Shown here: one piece after another, positions 16,406-26,098 of the stretch
How the letters are laid out: each line of letters opens with the position of its first letter
Numbering within the stretch: the first letter of the stretch is position 1
The notes under the pieces: generated by a model
Database searches by the model: none
What the model saw: the letters and a program-made list of their open reading frames with translations, nothing else
What the model was told of the DNA's origin: nothing
Made by a program: the position numbers and the translations under genes
From: Candidatus Riflebacteria bacterium HGW-Riflebacteria-2
Lineage (GTDB): Bacteria; Muiribacteriota; Ozemobacteria; Ozemobacterales; Ozemobacteraceae
Assembly (NCBI GenBank): GCA_002839435.1
Contig: PGYA01000023.1
Coordinates: 1-64,000, forward strand
DNA: 64,000 nt
Direction: 5' to 3'

Positions 16406-19400
16406 GCAGCCTGCTTTCGGTCAAACGAGTCTTTTACTGGTTTCTTTTCATGCTGTGCTTTGTAGCGCTGCCAGGACTTCTCATTGCCTTCGGGTTCGTT
16501 TACACTGAATCACAAAACCAGCAAAACCACCTGCAGAAGCACAATGAAGTAATCAGGAGGTTTTACCAGAATCTCCAGCAGTTCGCCAGTAATGAGGCAT
16601 TTTTCTGCAATTACCTGAACATGACTTTTACACCAAACACGTTCAAGCCAAACAAAGGCCTGCAAAATACAGAAAAGCACAAGACAAAAAATATTACCAG
16701 ACAGGAGATAGAACGTAAACTCACTGAAACAAAGGAAAAGTTCGGATTCGACTATGTCCTGTATGAGCACAATAAAGGCATAGCCAGCACATCATTTGTC
16801 ATTAACAATCCCCAGGAATGGGAGATGGCAATGGTTCTGCTAAGCAAATTTTATATAAGCAACAATTCCGAGGTCAGTGAAGAAATTTTTCAGGCCGGAG
16901 GAAAAATTCTCGGGCCGCAGTTGAACCTGCGACATCTTGAAAACAGCCGGGATCCGGAAGAACCTCATCTGGTATATGCTGACAGCTGCTATAAAAAGCC
17001 CATGTTCTGGACCGGAGTTATATCAGGCTTTCAGATTCTGATTCTTATCAAACCGGAAAGCCTCGATTCAAGCGACGGTTTATGGAACCAGGCCGAAGAA
17101 TTCAGCCGTGATTCCAGATCGCTTTACCGGTTTTCAGTGGCTGAAACAAACAGTTTCCGACATCCCCAGATAGCCAGATATCTTGCCACACAGGTAGAAC
17201 AGGCTTATAAGCAGCACGAAACCGGCAAGATGTCGCAGATCGAAACAAATGATCTGATTGTTTTCCCAAAATTTATCAACCATAAAATGACTCTTCTCGG
17301 TTACATTGAGAAAAACAGCCTGACTTCCGGCAATCTGACATTGCCGGCCATGCTGACGACTCTGGTATTTCTGATGTTCACGCTCATTGCCGGCAAATAC
17401 TCGTATGGTCTTATCATTGGCAACCAGCCAGATGACCTTTCGCTGCGCTGGAAACTCAGGTTTCTGTTTTTCTTTGCAAACGGCCTGCCACTGATCGTAC
17501 TGTTTTTTATTGGCACTGACTATCTCGATCAGAAACGTGACAACCTGCTACGTGAGATGCATGGCAAAGGCATTGAGTTCGTGCAGGATTTCGACGAAAA
17601 GATCGAAATTGAATACGCAAAAGCCCAGGCATCCAAAAAAACAGCCGAAAAAGGTCTGATAGAGGCTCTTGCCACCCAACCGTTAAGCAACAGAATCATC
17701 AGGGATTTTGCCGGAAAGCTTTCAAAAAATGCTGAATGGAAAGTTGTTCTGGTCGCCAGCCAAAGCAGTGTCATCGGTACCGAAGGCGGCATTATCGATG
17801 AGAAGCGGGGTATCTTTCCGCCTGGATATGACAGAAAGAATGACCAGAGCCTCAAACAGCGTGAATATACAAGTAAAGTTGGACAGTTCTTTCTCGACAA
17901 GATCAATGGCACAAAGATTTCTGACAAGGCTGCAACAGAAATAGAAATGCTTCTGGAATCAGTAACGCAGAAGCCTCTGGTGAACTTCATTTTTGACATG
18001 CTGCGTAACCGTGGTAACTTTCTCGACTGGGGATTCGGCCGCAACATTCACCCTTCTATTCTCGATACATTCAGTCTAAAAAATTCTAATTCGGCTGATT
18101 ACTTTTTTATTGCAACCATTCGCAGATCACAGTTTCAATTAAACTTTCTCACCAGCTATATTCAGCAGGCAAGCCGCAACAAACTCGGATTAAAAATTGT
18201 TGCCATTTACGGCAATCGCCTTTCTGTGCCGGCTGAATCATTTAAAGACCCGAATATCAGGCATTTTGCCAGCACCCTGACAACCTATCCCAGCGACGAA
18301 ATCAAATTTCTGACCTTCGAAGGCGTGCAATATCTGGCAATGGGCTATGAAGGCAAGTTCATCAAGGAATACAAGTTGATCGGCCTTTACCCGCTCGAAA
18401 ACATTGATAAAATCATCGATAAACAGCGCAGCCAACTAATCGTTTTTGCCGTGCTCAGTCTGCTGATGACTCTGGTTCTGTCACAGGTGCTCAGTCAGAG
18501 CTTTCTGGTGCCGCTACAGCTTTTAACAACTGGTGCCAAAGCCATAGAAAGCAAGAATTTTAAACATCGCCTGCCGGATCTTGGTCGAGACGAATTTGGC
18601 TCTATGGGCGGTATTTTTAATCATGTCATGATTGATCTCGAAGAACTTTCGGTCGCTGGTGCCATTCAGGAACAGCTGCTGCCACAGCAACAGATAGAAA
18701 CAGGCGGTTTCAGTCTGTTTGGCCGCAGCATTGCCATGGGTGAACTTGGCGGCGACTATTTCGATCACATCCAGGTGGCTGATGACAGATTCAGCGTTCT
18801 GCTCGGCGATGTCGCCGGTCATGGCGTAGGAGCCGCGCTGATAATGGCTATGGCCAAAGCGGGCATCATACAGTCAGATGAACTGCTCGAGCAACCGCTG
18901 GCTCTGATCAACCGGCTGCATAACCTTATTTACGCTTCCAAAACAAAAAAACAGAAAAAAGTCATGACCTTTCAGTATCTCTGTGTAAACTCACAAACCG
19001 GACGCGGCATATACTCAAATGCCGGAGCCTGTTCGCCCATGATAATTCGTAAAAGTCGCAATGAGATTGAAGAACTCACGCTGGCCGGTGCCGCGCTCGG
19101 CGCCTTTAAGAAAGCCAATTATTCAGAGATCGAGATAGTATTTGAACCCGGAGATGCAATGGTATTCTATACCGATGGCATCGTCGAAGCCCGCAACAGC
19201 AGCGGTGAAGAAATCGGCTTCGACAATCTGAAAAAACTTCTGGCAGACAGCTGGAATGAAGACGCCGAAACTTTTTACAACAACATCTACCAGAGCTACA
19301 TGAATCACCTCGGCAACGAAGGGGCGCAGGATGACCTCACCATGGTGATACTTGTTTATACCGGAAAAAAACAAGAAGAGCCCCGACCAGCACATGAAAC

Positions 19401-19407
19401 AGTCTGA
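16402..19407 (+). CDS. Double-sensor membrane SpoIIE-type phosphatase, class B, pair 2 (B2)
   Basis: 1001 aa. TM1 is at about 10-32, the class B mark KILGPQLN is near 170, TM2 is at about 313-333, TM3 at about 350-374 and TM4 at about 679-701. Domain 1 carries the PHLVYADSCYKKPMFW segment seen in other B members. Domain 2 has ATEIEMLLESVTQKPL followed by DWGFGRNIHPS. HAMP reads GRDEFGSMGGIFN. Phosphatase motifs: GGDYFD (D785), GDVAGHG, FYTDGI and QDDLT; the class B loop is NAGACSP, preceded by KKVMTFQYL. ATG at 16402 shares four bases with the A2 stop; the gene also overlaps A3 by 14 nt. Confidence 0.9.
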   Translation: MSSLLSVKRVFYWFLFMLCFVALPGLLIAFGFVYTESQNQQNHLQKHNEVIRRFYQNLQQFASNEAFFCNYLNMTFTPNTFKPNKGLQNTEKHKTKNITRQEIERKLTETKEKFGFDYVLYEHNKGIASTSFVINNPQEWEMAMVLLSKFYISNNSEVSEEIFQAGGKILGPQLNLRHLENSRDPEEPHLVYADSCYKKPMFWTGVISGFQILILIKPESLDSSDGLWNQAEEFSRDSRSLYRFSVAETNSFRHPQIARYLATQVEQAYKQHETGKMSQIETNDLIVFPKFINHKMTLLGYIEKNSLTSGNLTLPAMLTTLVFLMFTLIAGKYSYGLIIGNQPDDLSLRWKLRFLFFFANGLPLIVLFFIGTDYLDQKRDNLLREMHGKGIEFVQDFDEKIEIEYAKAQASKKTAEKGLIEALATQPLSNRIIRDFAGKLSKNAEWKVVLVASQSSVIGTEGGIIDEKRGIFPPGYDRKNDQSLKQREYTSKVGQFFLDKINGTKISDKAATEIEMLLESVTQKPLVNFIFDMLRNRGNFLDWGFGRNIHPSILDTFSLKNSNSADYFFIATIRRSQFQLNFLTSYIQQASRNKLGLKIVAIYGNRLSVPAESFKDPNIRHFASTLTTYPSDEIKFLTFEGVQYLAMGYEGKFIKEYKLIGLYPLENIDKIIDKQRSQLIVFAVLSLLMTLVLSQVLSQSFLVPLQLLTTGAKAIESKNFKHRLPDLGRDEFGSMGGIFNHVMIDLEELSVAGAIQEQLLPQQQIETGGFSLFGRSIAMGELGGDYFDHIQVADDRFSVLLGDVAGHGVGAALIMAMAKAGIIQSDELLEQPLALINRLHNLIYASKTKKQKKVMTFQYLCVNSQTGRGIYSNAGACSPMIIRKSRNEIEELTLAGAALGAFKKANYSEIEIVFEPGDAMVFYTDGIVEARNSSGEEIGFDNLKKLLADSWNEDAETFYNNIYQSYMNHLGNEGAQDDLTMVILVYTGKKQEEPRPAHETV

Positions 19408-22339
19408 ATCTGCAAGCGATTCCGGCACTACCCGTGTGAGCAGAATTCTACCGCTGCTGATTCATGTTTTCTGCTTTCTGGTGTTTCCTCTTTATATAAT
19501 TTATTCGGGACTCGATCACCTGTACCTGGTCAAAACCTCAATTAACCGGCAGAACAGTCTGGCGACCATGCGACAAAATCTTGAGCAGATCGAACGTTTC
19601 AGCAGCCGGCCACAATATCTGCATCTGCTTCTCAAAAAGATTTTCGACGACAGCCAGTCAGCTGCCAGTCCGGTCGAACACCTGCGGCGTAATATCGAAA
19701 ATCTTAAAAGCCGCTATCCTGGTGATTTCGAATTCATCGTCTGGAGTGCTGAAGGACAGGTAATTCAGAATCTGACCGACCACATAAATTTAAGTTACAT
19801 ACAAAAAAAGCTTTACACAACGCTGGTCGAAGTATCTGACAGCCTGCTGCTTGACCGACAGGTAAATATAAAAGACCTTCCACTGATCAGTAATCGAACG
19901 AACCTTAACCTGATCAGAAAGTATCTCGGCAAAATTTTTCTTCCCAGCCAGCTTAACCGACCATATCTGTCTGGCCAGCAGGCCAGGCCACTGCTGACCG
20001 ATTTCGGTGGCAGTTTCAATTCAATCTGGTATCAGATCGGCAAAAATGTCAGCTTTTTATGCTTTATCAGCGACCGACTGCTGAAACAGCACAACGGACT
20101 GACAGGCATAGTCGAAGTAATAAATCGCCAGAATCCAAAATTTATCAGTGGCTATGCTCGCAGCCCCGATATTGCGAGTCCGGCAACACCTCTGCCATAT
20201 CGACTTGTACCGGATCTGTCACGTGCCCTGTCTGAATTCGAAAACCTTTCGGAACCGGTATTCGAAAACGACCGCCTGCTGATAATTATCGATGTTGCCC
20301 AGCCTGGAGTCAGAAGCTTCTCAATTGCCGAAAAACGGCCGGCAGAATGGTCGCGAAAAATTCTCGTTAAGCAACGCTTCACCATGATTACAGTATTACT
20401 CCTGCTTTTTCATGCCCTGCTCTACTTTCACCTCAATTATCGTGTCTCTTTTATTTCGATCAGATGGAAACTCACCGGCCTGTTCATGCTTGCCAACCTG
20501 GCTCCACTAACTATCCTGGCCTTTATTGCCCACGATTATCTCAGCAATATGAGGGTGTCACTGCGCAACGAGGTACAAGCTGACCTGCGGCGGCAAATAC
20601 GCGATTTCGACATGCGTTATTCACAGATCAAAAAGGATATTGCCGGCAAACTCAACGCCTGTTTCGAAAAAATCAACCATCTGCCTGCGAATGAAAAATT
20701 TTCAGATGCCAAAATCGCTGAAATTAGAGCGTTCATAAAACCTTTCAGAGCAGCTGAAACATACCTGATTAACAACAGCGGCGAAATGATATTGAAGGAA
20801 CAGTCGCGAATCCGCAGCAACCACCAGGGGGCCGGATTTATTGCACAACTGGGTGCGGCAATTCTCAAATTCAACAACGGTATCATTATCAGCCGCAGCA
20901 AAACCGACATGTTCAGCGCGTTGCTGTCTCCTGACAATGCAGAATTTATCAGAGATTCATACCGGCTGGCCGGAAGAATCACAGCAGTCAATCTGGGCAA
21001 TGTTCTAAAAATAGGCTACTGGCATATTTTTGGTGACCGAAAGACATACCAGAACACGCATATTCTCATGATCATCTGGGAGAATGACCGCTTTCAGGAA
21101 CACTATATCGAACAATATTTTGCCAGCGCCCAGAATAACCCTCTACAGGCACAGTTCATGGTACAAAAAACCGGTTCTGGAAAAAGCTGGCCAGAAGCAT
21201 CATCAATCCCACCAGCAATTCATCAGGAGTTTTCCAGAGCATCAGGCTTTAGCGACAGCCAGTCAGGACGCTTCATACAAGACGGGCAGGCCAGCATTTT
21301 TGCCTGTGCCCGCGGCCGTAATCTCGACCACATGCTGCTTGCCTTCGTCTGCCCTGAAACCACAATCGAGAAACGCATCGATCGCATTCGCATCGGCATG
21401 ATTGCCGGGGCTCTCATCAGCCTTCTGCTGACAATAATCATCGGGCATGCTCTGTCTTCGCAATTTCTGAAACCAATTCACCAGCTCGGCGAAGGCACTC
21501 TGGCCATAGGCGCCCGCCGTTTCAAACACCGTATTCCGGCCGGAGACGAAGACGAATTCGGGCACCTTGGCGGCGTGTTCAACCGTGTTATCGAAGGCCT
21601 CGAAGAACTTGAGGTAGCCCGCATCGTTCAGGAAAACCTTTTTCCCGGCAATCATTTTCAGGCCGGGCCTTTTTCAATTTATGGAAAGAGTGTTGTGATG
21701 ACTACCCTGGGCGGCGACTACTACGACTGCTTCGCGATCGACAGCGATAACTGGGGCGTTGTTATCGGCGACGTTGCCGGGCATGGCGTTTCAGCGGGCT
21801 TGATGATGGCTATGGCCAAAGCCGGCGTGCTGATGGCGTCAGATCAGGAAAAAAGAGATCCATCGGCAATGTTAATGCGCCTGCACCAGATTTTTTTCGC
21901 GATCAAAAATGAAAAACTCAAGAGAATGATGACCCTGCAATATTTTGTTTTCAACCCTACAACCGGGGTTTTCAATTTTGCCAATGCCGGTCACTGTTTT
22001 CCAGTCATTGTCAGACCCCGACTGTCTGGCGCCGAATACATAGAGCATGTCGCCACGCCCCTGGGAATCGGGAGAAAACCAAAATATCGCAACTACGAAT
22101 TTGTAATTGCCGAAAATGAAGCACTGGTGCTTTACACCGACGGCATTGCCGAAGCAAACAATGCCGCAGGAGAAGACTATGGCTACGAAAGATTGCGTGA
22201 AATGCTTGTTGCCAATTACGACCCGGATCCGGAAACATACTACCGCCACATCTACGATGCCTACAATCAGTGGATCATATCAGCCGAAGACGACCTGACC
22301 CTGATCATTATCAACCGCCGACATGAACAAGAATCCTGA
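19394..22339 (+). CDS. Double-sensor membrane SpoIIE-type phosphatase, class A, pair 3 (A3)
   Basis: 981 aa from the ATG at 19394. A TTG 42 bases upstream (19352) would give a longer product but lies deep inside B2 and adds residues unlike any sister protein. TM1 is at about 17-39, TM2 at about 329-349, TM3 at about 358-382 and TM4 at about 667-690. Domain 1 has FEFIVWSAEG and YLGKIFLPSQL. Domain 2 has YWHIFGDRKTYQ and MIIWENDRFQEHYI. HAMP reads GDEDEFGHLGGVFN. Phosphatase ligands: GGDYYD (D775), GDVAGHG, YTDGI and EDDLT; loop NAGHC. LTDEK is changed to LTDHI in the first sensor domain. It overlaps both neighbours (14 nt upstream, 17 nt downstream). Confidence 0.88.
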   Translation: MKQSESASDSGTTRVSRILPLLIHVFCFLVFPLYIIYSGLDHLYLVKTSINRQNSLATMRQNLEQIERFSSRPQYLHLLLKKIFDDSQSAASPVEHLRRNIENLKSRYPGDFEFIVWSAEGQVIQNLTDHINLSYIQKKLYTTLVEVSDSLLLDRQVNIKDLPLISNRTNLNLIRKYLGKIFLPSQLNRPYLSGQQARPLLTDFGGSFNSIWYQIGKNVSFLCFISDRLLKQHNGLTGIVEVINRQNPKFISGYARSPDIASPATPLPYRLVPDLSRALSEFENLSEPVFENDRLLIIIDVAQPGVRSFSIAEKRPAEWSRKILVKQRFTMITVLLLLFHALLYFHLNYRVSFISIRWKLTGLFMLANLAPLTILAFIAHDYLSNMRVSLRNEVQADLRRQIRDFDMRYSQIKKDIAGKLNACFEKINHLPANEKFSDAKIAEIRAFIKPFRAAETYLINNSGEMILKEQSRIRSNHQGAGFIAQLGAAILKFNNGIIISRSKTDMFSALLSPDNAEFIRDSYRLAGRITAVNLGNVLKIGYWHIFGDRKTYQNTHILMIIWENDRFQEHYIEQYFASAQNNPLQAQFMVQKTGSGKSWPEASSIPPAIHQEFSRASGFSDSQSGRFIQDGQASIFACARGRNLDHMLLAFVCPETTIEKRIDRIRIGMIAGALISLLLTIIIGHALSSQFLKPIHQLGEGTLAIGARRFKHRIPAGDEDEFGHLGGVFNRVIEGLEELEVARIVQENLFPGNHFQAGPFSIYGKSVVMTTLGGDYYDCFAIDSDNWGVVIGDVAGHGVSAGLMMAMAKAGVLMASDQEKRDPSAMLMRLHQIFFAIKNEKLKRMMTLQYFVFNPTTGVFNFANAGHCFPVIVRPRLSGAEYIEHVATPLGIGRKPKYRNYEFVIAENEALVLYTDGIAEANNAAGEDYGYERLREMLVANYDPDPETYYRHIYDAYNQWIISAEDDLTLIIINRRHEQES

Positions 22340-25300
22340 AAAAGAAAGTTTTACTTCGCGCTCCGGCCAGCTTATACGCTGGCTGCTGGCCGTGCTCTGC
22401 CTGACCGGCGTGCCGGCAGCTCTGGTATTTTTTGCGGTTTACCGCTTTTACACGGTCAGCGAAGACGATCTGAAACTGACGTTCAAAGCGCAGTTGCAGC
22501 GCGCCGCCAATGAAGCCGCAGGAACGCTTGACCAGGAAGCGTTCTGGAGTCGACTTTTCTTCGAACAGTTCAGTTCCTTTGAACGAGAAAAAACCGAACC
22601 TGCCAGCATACTGGCATGGCTCGACACAATACAGAAACAGTTTCCCGGCGCCTTTGAATTCATCGCCTGGTCACATGAGGGCGACGAGCTGACAAAAACC
22701 TTCAGCGATGAATACAGCACAGAAGACTGGCAGCAGGTTTTCTCATATTTCACCTCCAATACCGGTTTTATGGTGAATTACCAACATCGCGACCACGATC
22801 TGGCCAAAGTGCGCGAAATTCTCGGGCCACAGCTGATTCCAACGATGATGGGCGCACAGAACGATCCTGAGCGCTACGCGCTGGCCTGGCTCGACAGCTC
22901 TTTCAAGCGGCCGCCGATTACCAGGTATTTCATTTCAACCATAGCGGTGGTTATTCGTTACGACCTGGAAAAGCTCAGACAGAGAAGCGGTCTGCAATAC
23001 ATTTTGCAGAAATTTGCCGACAACAGCAGACTGACTCTTGGAATCGTCAGCGTCGAGACTGATCTGCCACAGATTATCTGGAAAAGCGGCGACATTTCGG
23101 CCAGCGGCCTGAGCCAACAGATTTTGGCCCAATGCGAAACCGGATCACACAACTTTCTTGAACTGCCGCGGCACTATCTCGGCTATCTTTTTCTCGCGCC
23201 CGGCCAGAGAATTTTTGCTATCGCCGACAAGAAATACGACAGCTTTGCAATTTTCTGGCGCTCACTGCTAACAGCCACCATCTACCTCGGTCTGATGCTG
23301 CCTTTTCTTCGCTACACCTGGAATACCATGGTCGCCGGCCGGCCGGGACGCGCAAATATCAAAACCCGCCTGGCTTTTCTGTTTTTGTTTGCCTGCGGTA
23401 TTCCGTTGCTGGCAATGGTTGTGGTCTCGCATGAACACAACCTGCAGATGCGCCGCACCATGATCGCAGAAGCGCATCAGAGCTCGACAGACATGATCCT
23501 CAGTTTCGACCGCCGTTTTCTGTCTTTTCTCGACAACGACGCAGTAACAATTGACCAGATCATCGATAACTGGGCCAGACAGCTGAAAAGCAGCAATGAA
23601 CTTACCGCCGCAAACGCCGAAGATATAGATCAGTTGCTCAAGCCGTTTAAAACTGGCAACTACTTTGTTGTTGCCAGTGACAGTAATATACTGATCGATA
23701 GAGGCGATGTGTTTGTGTTGAAGGGCAACCTCGATTCGGCCAGCATCGATCGCGCAAAAACAAAAATAAAACGCGAAATTACGACGATTGTCGAAAGCGA
23801 TGTTATCGCCGCCAATCTGGTTGGTAAAAAGATCATGAGCGATCTCAACCGCGTAGAAATCTCCGGGCCCATCCTGAGCAAACTCGAAATCATCGCCGAA
23901 TCACTGTTACAGCAAACCATGCTGGAAATGACCAACTCGGTTATCGGTAACCTCGGCAGCATAAATAACTGGGGATTTGGCCGAATCAACGATCTGTCGT
24001 TCATAAAAATGATTTCTGTTTTCACCCCCGGCATCGTCGATTATACGGTCATGGTGTTCTGGCGACCGATATTATCGCAAACAAGATTCATCAATAAAGC
24101 GATTCCACTTACTAATCGCAATCCGCATGGCTACAAGCTGATTGCCAGAAACCGCTTTAATGACCAATATGTGCCGGAAATCGGCAGCCAGGCGGCAGAT
24201 TTGCGCAAGTTTGCCAGCCGTCTCGGTGCCCGACCGACCGAAGAAATTGAGCTGATTAATTTCGCTGGGGAAGACTATATAGCTGTCGGATTCAATGGCA
24301 GCAACGTCAGTTTGTTCCAGATCATAGCACTTTATCCGCTGCGCAATATCGACCGCATAATCAATCAGCAGAAAACTCAGCTGCTGCTTTTTGTTCTGTT
24401 CAGCATCATTCTGGCTGCCAGTCTGGCACAGATTCTTGCCAAAAGCTTTGTAGAGCCACTACAGGCATTGCGCAACGGTGCTCTGGCCATAGAAAACCGT
24501 GAGTTCAGCCATCGCATAAACGGCGTCGGCAAAGACGAGTTTGGCGAAATCGCAACCATATTCAACGAAATCATGGTGGGTTTCAGTGAGCTCGAAGTCG
24601 CCAGAATAGTTCAGGACAGCCTGTTCCCGCCGCCCGGCTTCGAACATGGCGATTTTAACATCTACGGCAAAAGCATCAGCATGAGCGAACTGGGCGGCGA
24701 TTACTTAGACTTTTTCGCTATCGACGAACGCCACTTCGCTGTGCTGACTGGAGATGTCGCCGGACACGGTGTCGGTGCGGCTCTTATCATGGCTATGGCC
24801 AAGGCAGGCATTCTCAGTTCGCCGCATCTTCTTCACGCACCAGCCGAACTCATGCTGGCACTGCATCGCATGATCATGGCCTCAAAAGGCAGTAACCAGA
24901 AAAAAATCATGACTTTTCAATATCTCTATCTCGATTCAAACAGCGGCACCGGCCTGTATTCAAATGCCGGCGCCTGTTCGCCGATGCTGATCAAGGCCGA
25001 CCGGTCGGCCAGTGAGCTCACTCTGGCCGGTCCGGCATTGGGAGCCTTCAGTAAAGCAGAATACCAGGCGAGCAATATTGAATTTGGCGCCGGCGAGGCA
25101 ATCGTTTTTTACACTGACGGAATTGTCGAAGCCCGGTCACAGAGCGGTGAAGAAATCGGTTACGACGGTTTTAAAAAGATACTGCAGACCAGCTACGACA
25201 GTGATCCGCAGATTTTCTATCAGAACATCTACGCAGCTTATAGCCGCCATATCGGCAGTGAAGAGGCCCAGGACGACCTTACCCTGATCGTTACCATCCG

Positions 25301-25343
25301 CAAATCAACGGGAAACACCGAAGAGAATTCGCCGAAAGCATGA
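22323..25343 (+). CDS. Double-sensor membrane SpoIIE-type phosphatase, class B, pair 3 (B3)
   Basis: 1006 aa, the longest member. TM1 is at about 17-42, class B mark EILGPQLIP near 168, TM2 at about 310-332, TM3 at about 348-370 and TM4 at about 685-708. Domain 1 has FEFIAWSHEGDE and ALAWLDSSFKRPP. Domain 2 has LEIIAESLLQQTMLEM and NNWGFGRINDLSF. HAMP reads GKDEFGEIATIFNEIM. Phosphatase motifs: GGDYLD (D793), GDVAGHG, FYTDGI and QDDLT; loop NAGACSP, preceded by KKIMTFQYL. It closes the first six-gene series. A 121-nt gap holding a palindrome and the lexA promoter follows. Confidence 0.9.
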   Translation: MNKNPEKESFTSRSGQLIRWLLAVLCLTGVPAALVFFAVYRFYTVSEDDLKLTFKAQLQRAANEAAGTLDQEAFWSRLFFEQFSSFEREKTEPASILAWLDTIQKQFPGAFEFIAWSHEGDELTKTFSDEYSTEDWQQVFSYFTSNTGFMVNYQHRDHDLAKVREILGPQLIPTMMGAQNDPERYALAWLDSSFKRPPITRYFISTIAVVIRYDLEKLRQRSGLQYILQKFADNSRLTLGIVSVETDLPQIIWKSGDISASGLSQQILAQCETGSHNFLELPRHYLGYLFLAPGQRIFAIADKKYDSFAIFWRSLLTATIYLGLMLPFLRYTWNTMVAGRPGRANIKTRLAFLFLFACGIPLLAMVVVSHEHNLQMRRTMIAEAHQSSTDMILSFDRRFLSFLDNDAVTIDQIIDNWARQLKSSNELTAANAEDIDQLLKPFKTGNYFVVASDSNILIDRGDVFVLKGNLDSASIDRAKTKIKREITTIVESDVIAANLVGKKIMSDLNRVEISGPILSKLEIIAESLLQQTMLEMTNSVIGNLGSINNWGFGRINDLSFIKMISVFTPGIVDYTVMVFWRPILSQTRFINKAIPLTNRNPHGYKLIARNRFNDQYVPEIGSQAADLRKFASRLGARPTEEIELINFAGEDYIAVGFNGSNVSLFQIIALYPLRNIDRIINQQKTQLLLFVLFSIILAASLAQILAKSFVEPLQALRNGALAIENREFSHRINGVGKDEFGEIATIFNEIMVGFSELEVARIVQDSLFPPPGFEHGDFNIYGKSISMSELGGDYLDFFAIDERHFAVLTGDVAGHGVGAALIMAMAKAGILSSPHLLHAPAELMLALHRMIMASKGSNQKKIMTFQYLYLDSNSGTGLYSNAGACSPMLIKADRSASELTLAGPALGAFSKAEYQASNIEFGAGEAIVFYTDGIVEARSQSGEEIGYDGFKKILQTSYDSDPQIFYQNIYAAYSRHIGSEEAQDDLTLIVTIRKSTGNTEENSPKA

Positions 25344-25368
25344 ATTCTGTGCGAAGTCGTAGAATTCA
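25341..25368. repeat. inverted repeat TGAATTCT / AGAATTCA
   Basis: A perfect 8-bp inverted repeat with a 12-nt spacer begins on the stop codon of B3. No T-run follows, so it is a poor terminator. It could be a protein binding site in the lexA upstream region or chance. Confidence 0.35.
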
Positions 25369-25386
25369 ACTTGCGATGCCCGCTCA

Positions 25387-25424
25387 TTTGCGTTTTTTTC
25401 GCTTGACATTCGCCTTTTGTTCGC
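25387..25424 (+). promoter_or_regulatory. 11-bp-periodic TTCGC direct repeats over the lexA promoter (candidate LexA operator)
   Basis: Three exact TTCGC copies start at 25398, 25409 and 25420, and a one-mismatch copy (TTTGC) starts at 25387: four half-sites exactly 11 bp apart, on one face of the helix. They overlap the -35 box and the spacer of the lexA promoter. The alphaproteobacterial LexA box is also a direct repeat with 11-bp period (GTTC-N7-GTTC), so LexA autoregulation is the natural reading. This is inference from spacing and position. Confidence 0.55.
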
Positions 25425-25431
25425 CTATAAT
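25403..25431 (+). promoter_or_regulatory. sigma70-type promoter of lexA-dinB
   Basis: A perfect consensus pair: TTGACA (25403-25408) and TATAAT (25426-25431) with 17-nt spacing. The start of transcription would be near 25438, 27 nt before the lexA ATG. A promoter this strong fits a gene that must be held down by a repressor. Confidence 0.88.
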
Positions 25432-25464
25432 TATTGTATCAGGAAATCGTAACGGAGGCCGCTT

Positions 25465-26088
25465 ATGACCCCAGATCCACTTACACCAAAACAGCGCAGC
25501 GTTCTTGATTTCGTTCGCCATTTTTTTGCCGAATGGGGCTATGCCCCTACTATTGCCGAAATCTGCGACGGCCTTGGGCTGGCCTCAACCGCTACCGTAC
25601 ACAAGCATCTCAAGATTCTTGTAGACAAGGGGCACATCGACACGTTACCGCGAAGATCACGCGGATTATCGGTCAAGCCGCAGGCAGTAGGCGTCGGGCG
25701 CAGCATTGAAGTGCCCATGCTCGGCCGGGTTACCGCCGGTCAACCGATCGAAATCAACGAGATTCCCGAGACCGTTAACCTGCCAGAATCAATGATTGGC
25801 AAGGGCGAAACCTTTGTGCTTGAGGTGCGTGGCGAATCGATGATCGATGAGGCAATAAAAGATGGCGACCTGGTAATTGTCGAAAAGCGCAATACCGCCA
25901 ATAATGGTGACATGGTCATTGCCTGTATCGAAAACGAAGAAGTGACTCTCAAGCGGATTTATCGTGAAGGCAACCGGGTTCGCCTGCAGCCTTCCAACCC
26001 GGCCATGACGCCGATTATCATCGAGAATCGAGACGTAACCATCAAGGGAATAGTAATCGGAATACTACGCAAATATCGCCGCCACTGA
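25465..26088 (+). CDS. lexA: LexA repressor (SOS response)
   Basis: 207 aa, normal LexA length. The N-terminal winged helix (about 1-65; TPKQRSVLDFV, then a recognition helix around STATVHKHLKIL) binds the operator. The C-terminal S24 peptidase domain has the Ala91-Gly92 autocleavage bond (VTAGQ) and the catalytic dyad Ser125 (GESM) and Lys163 (TLKR). RecA-stimulated self-cleavage after DNA damage would derepress its targets. The ATG has CGGAGG upstream. It is followed after 10 nt by dinB, a common target, so damage should induce both. The recognition helix is not obviously of the E. coli CTGT-ACAG type, consistent with an unusual operator. Confidence 0.96.
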   Translation: MTPDPLTPKQRSVLDFVRHFFAEWGYAPTIAEICDGLGLASTATVHKHLKILVDKGHIDTLPRRSRGLSVKPQAVGVGRSIEVPMLGRVTAGQPIEINEIPETVNLPESMIGKGETFVLEVRGESMIDEAIKDGDLVIVEKRNTANNGDMVIACIENEEVTLKRIYREGNRVRLQPSNPAMTPIIIENRDVTIKGIVIGILRKYRRH

Positions 26089-26098
26089 GGTTTAAACC

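Noticed and set aside
19352..19393. Upstream TTG start for A3
   Set aside because: Would deepen the overlap with B2 and add residues not found in sister proteins; ATG at 19394 fits the family.
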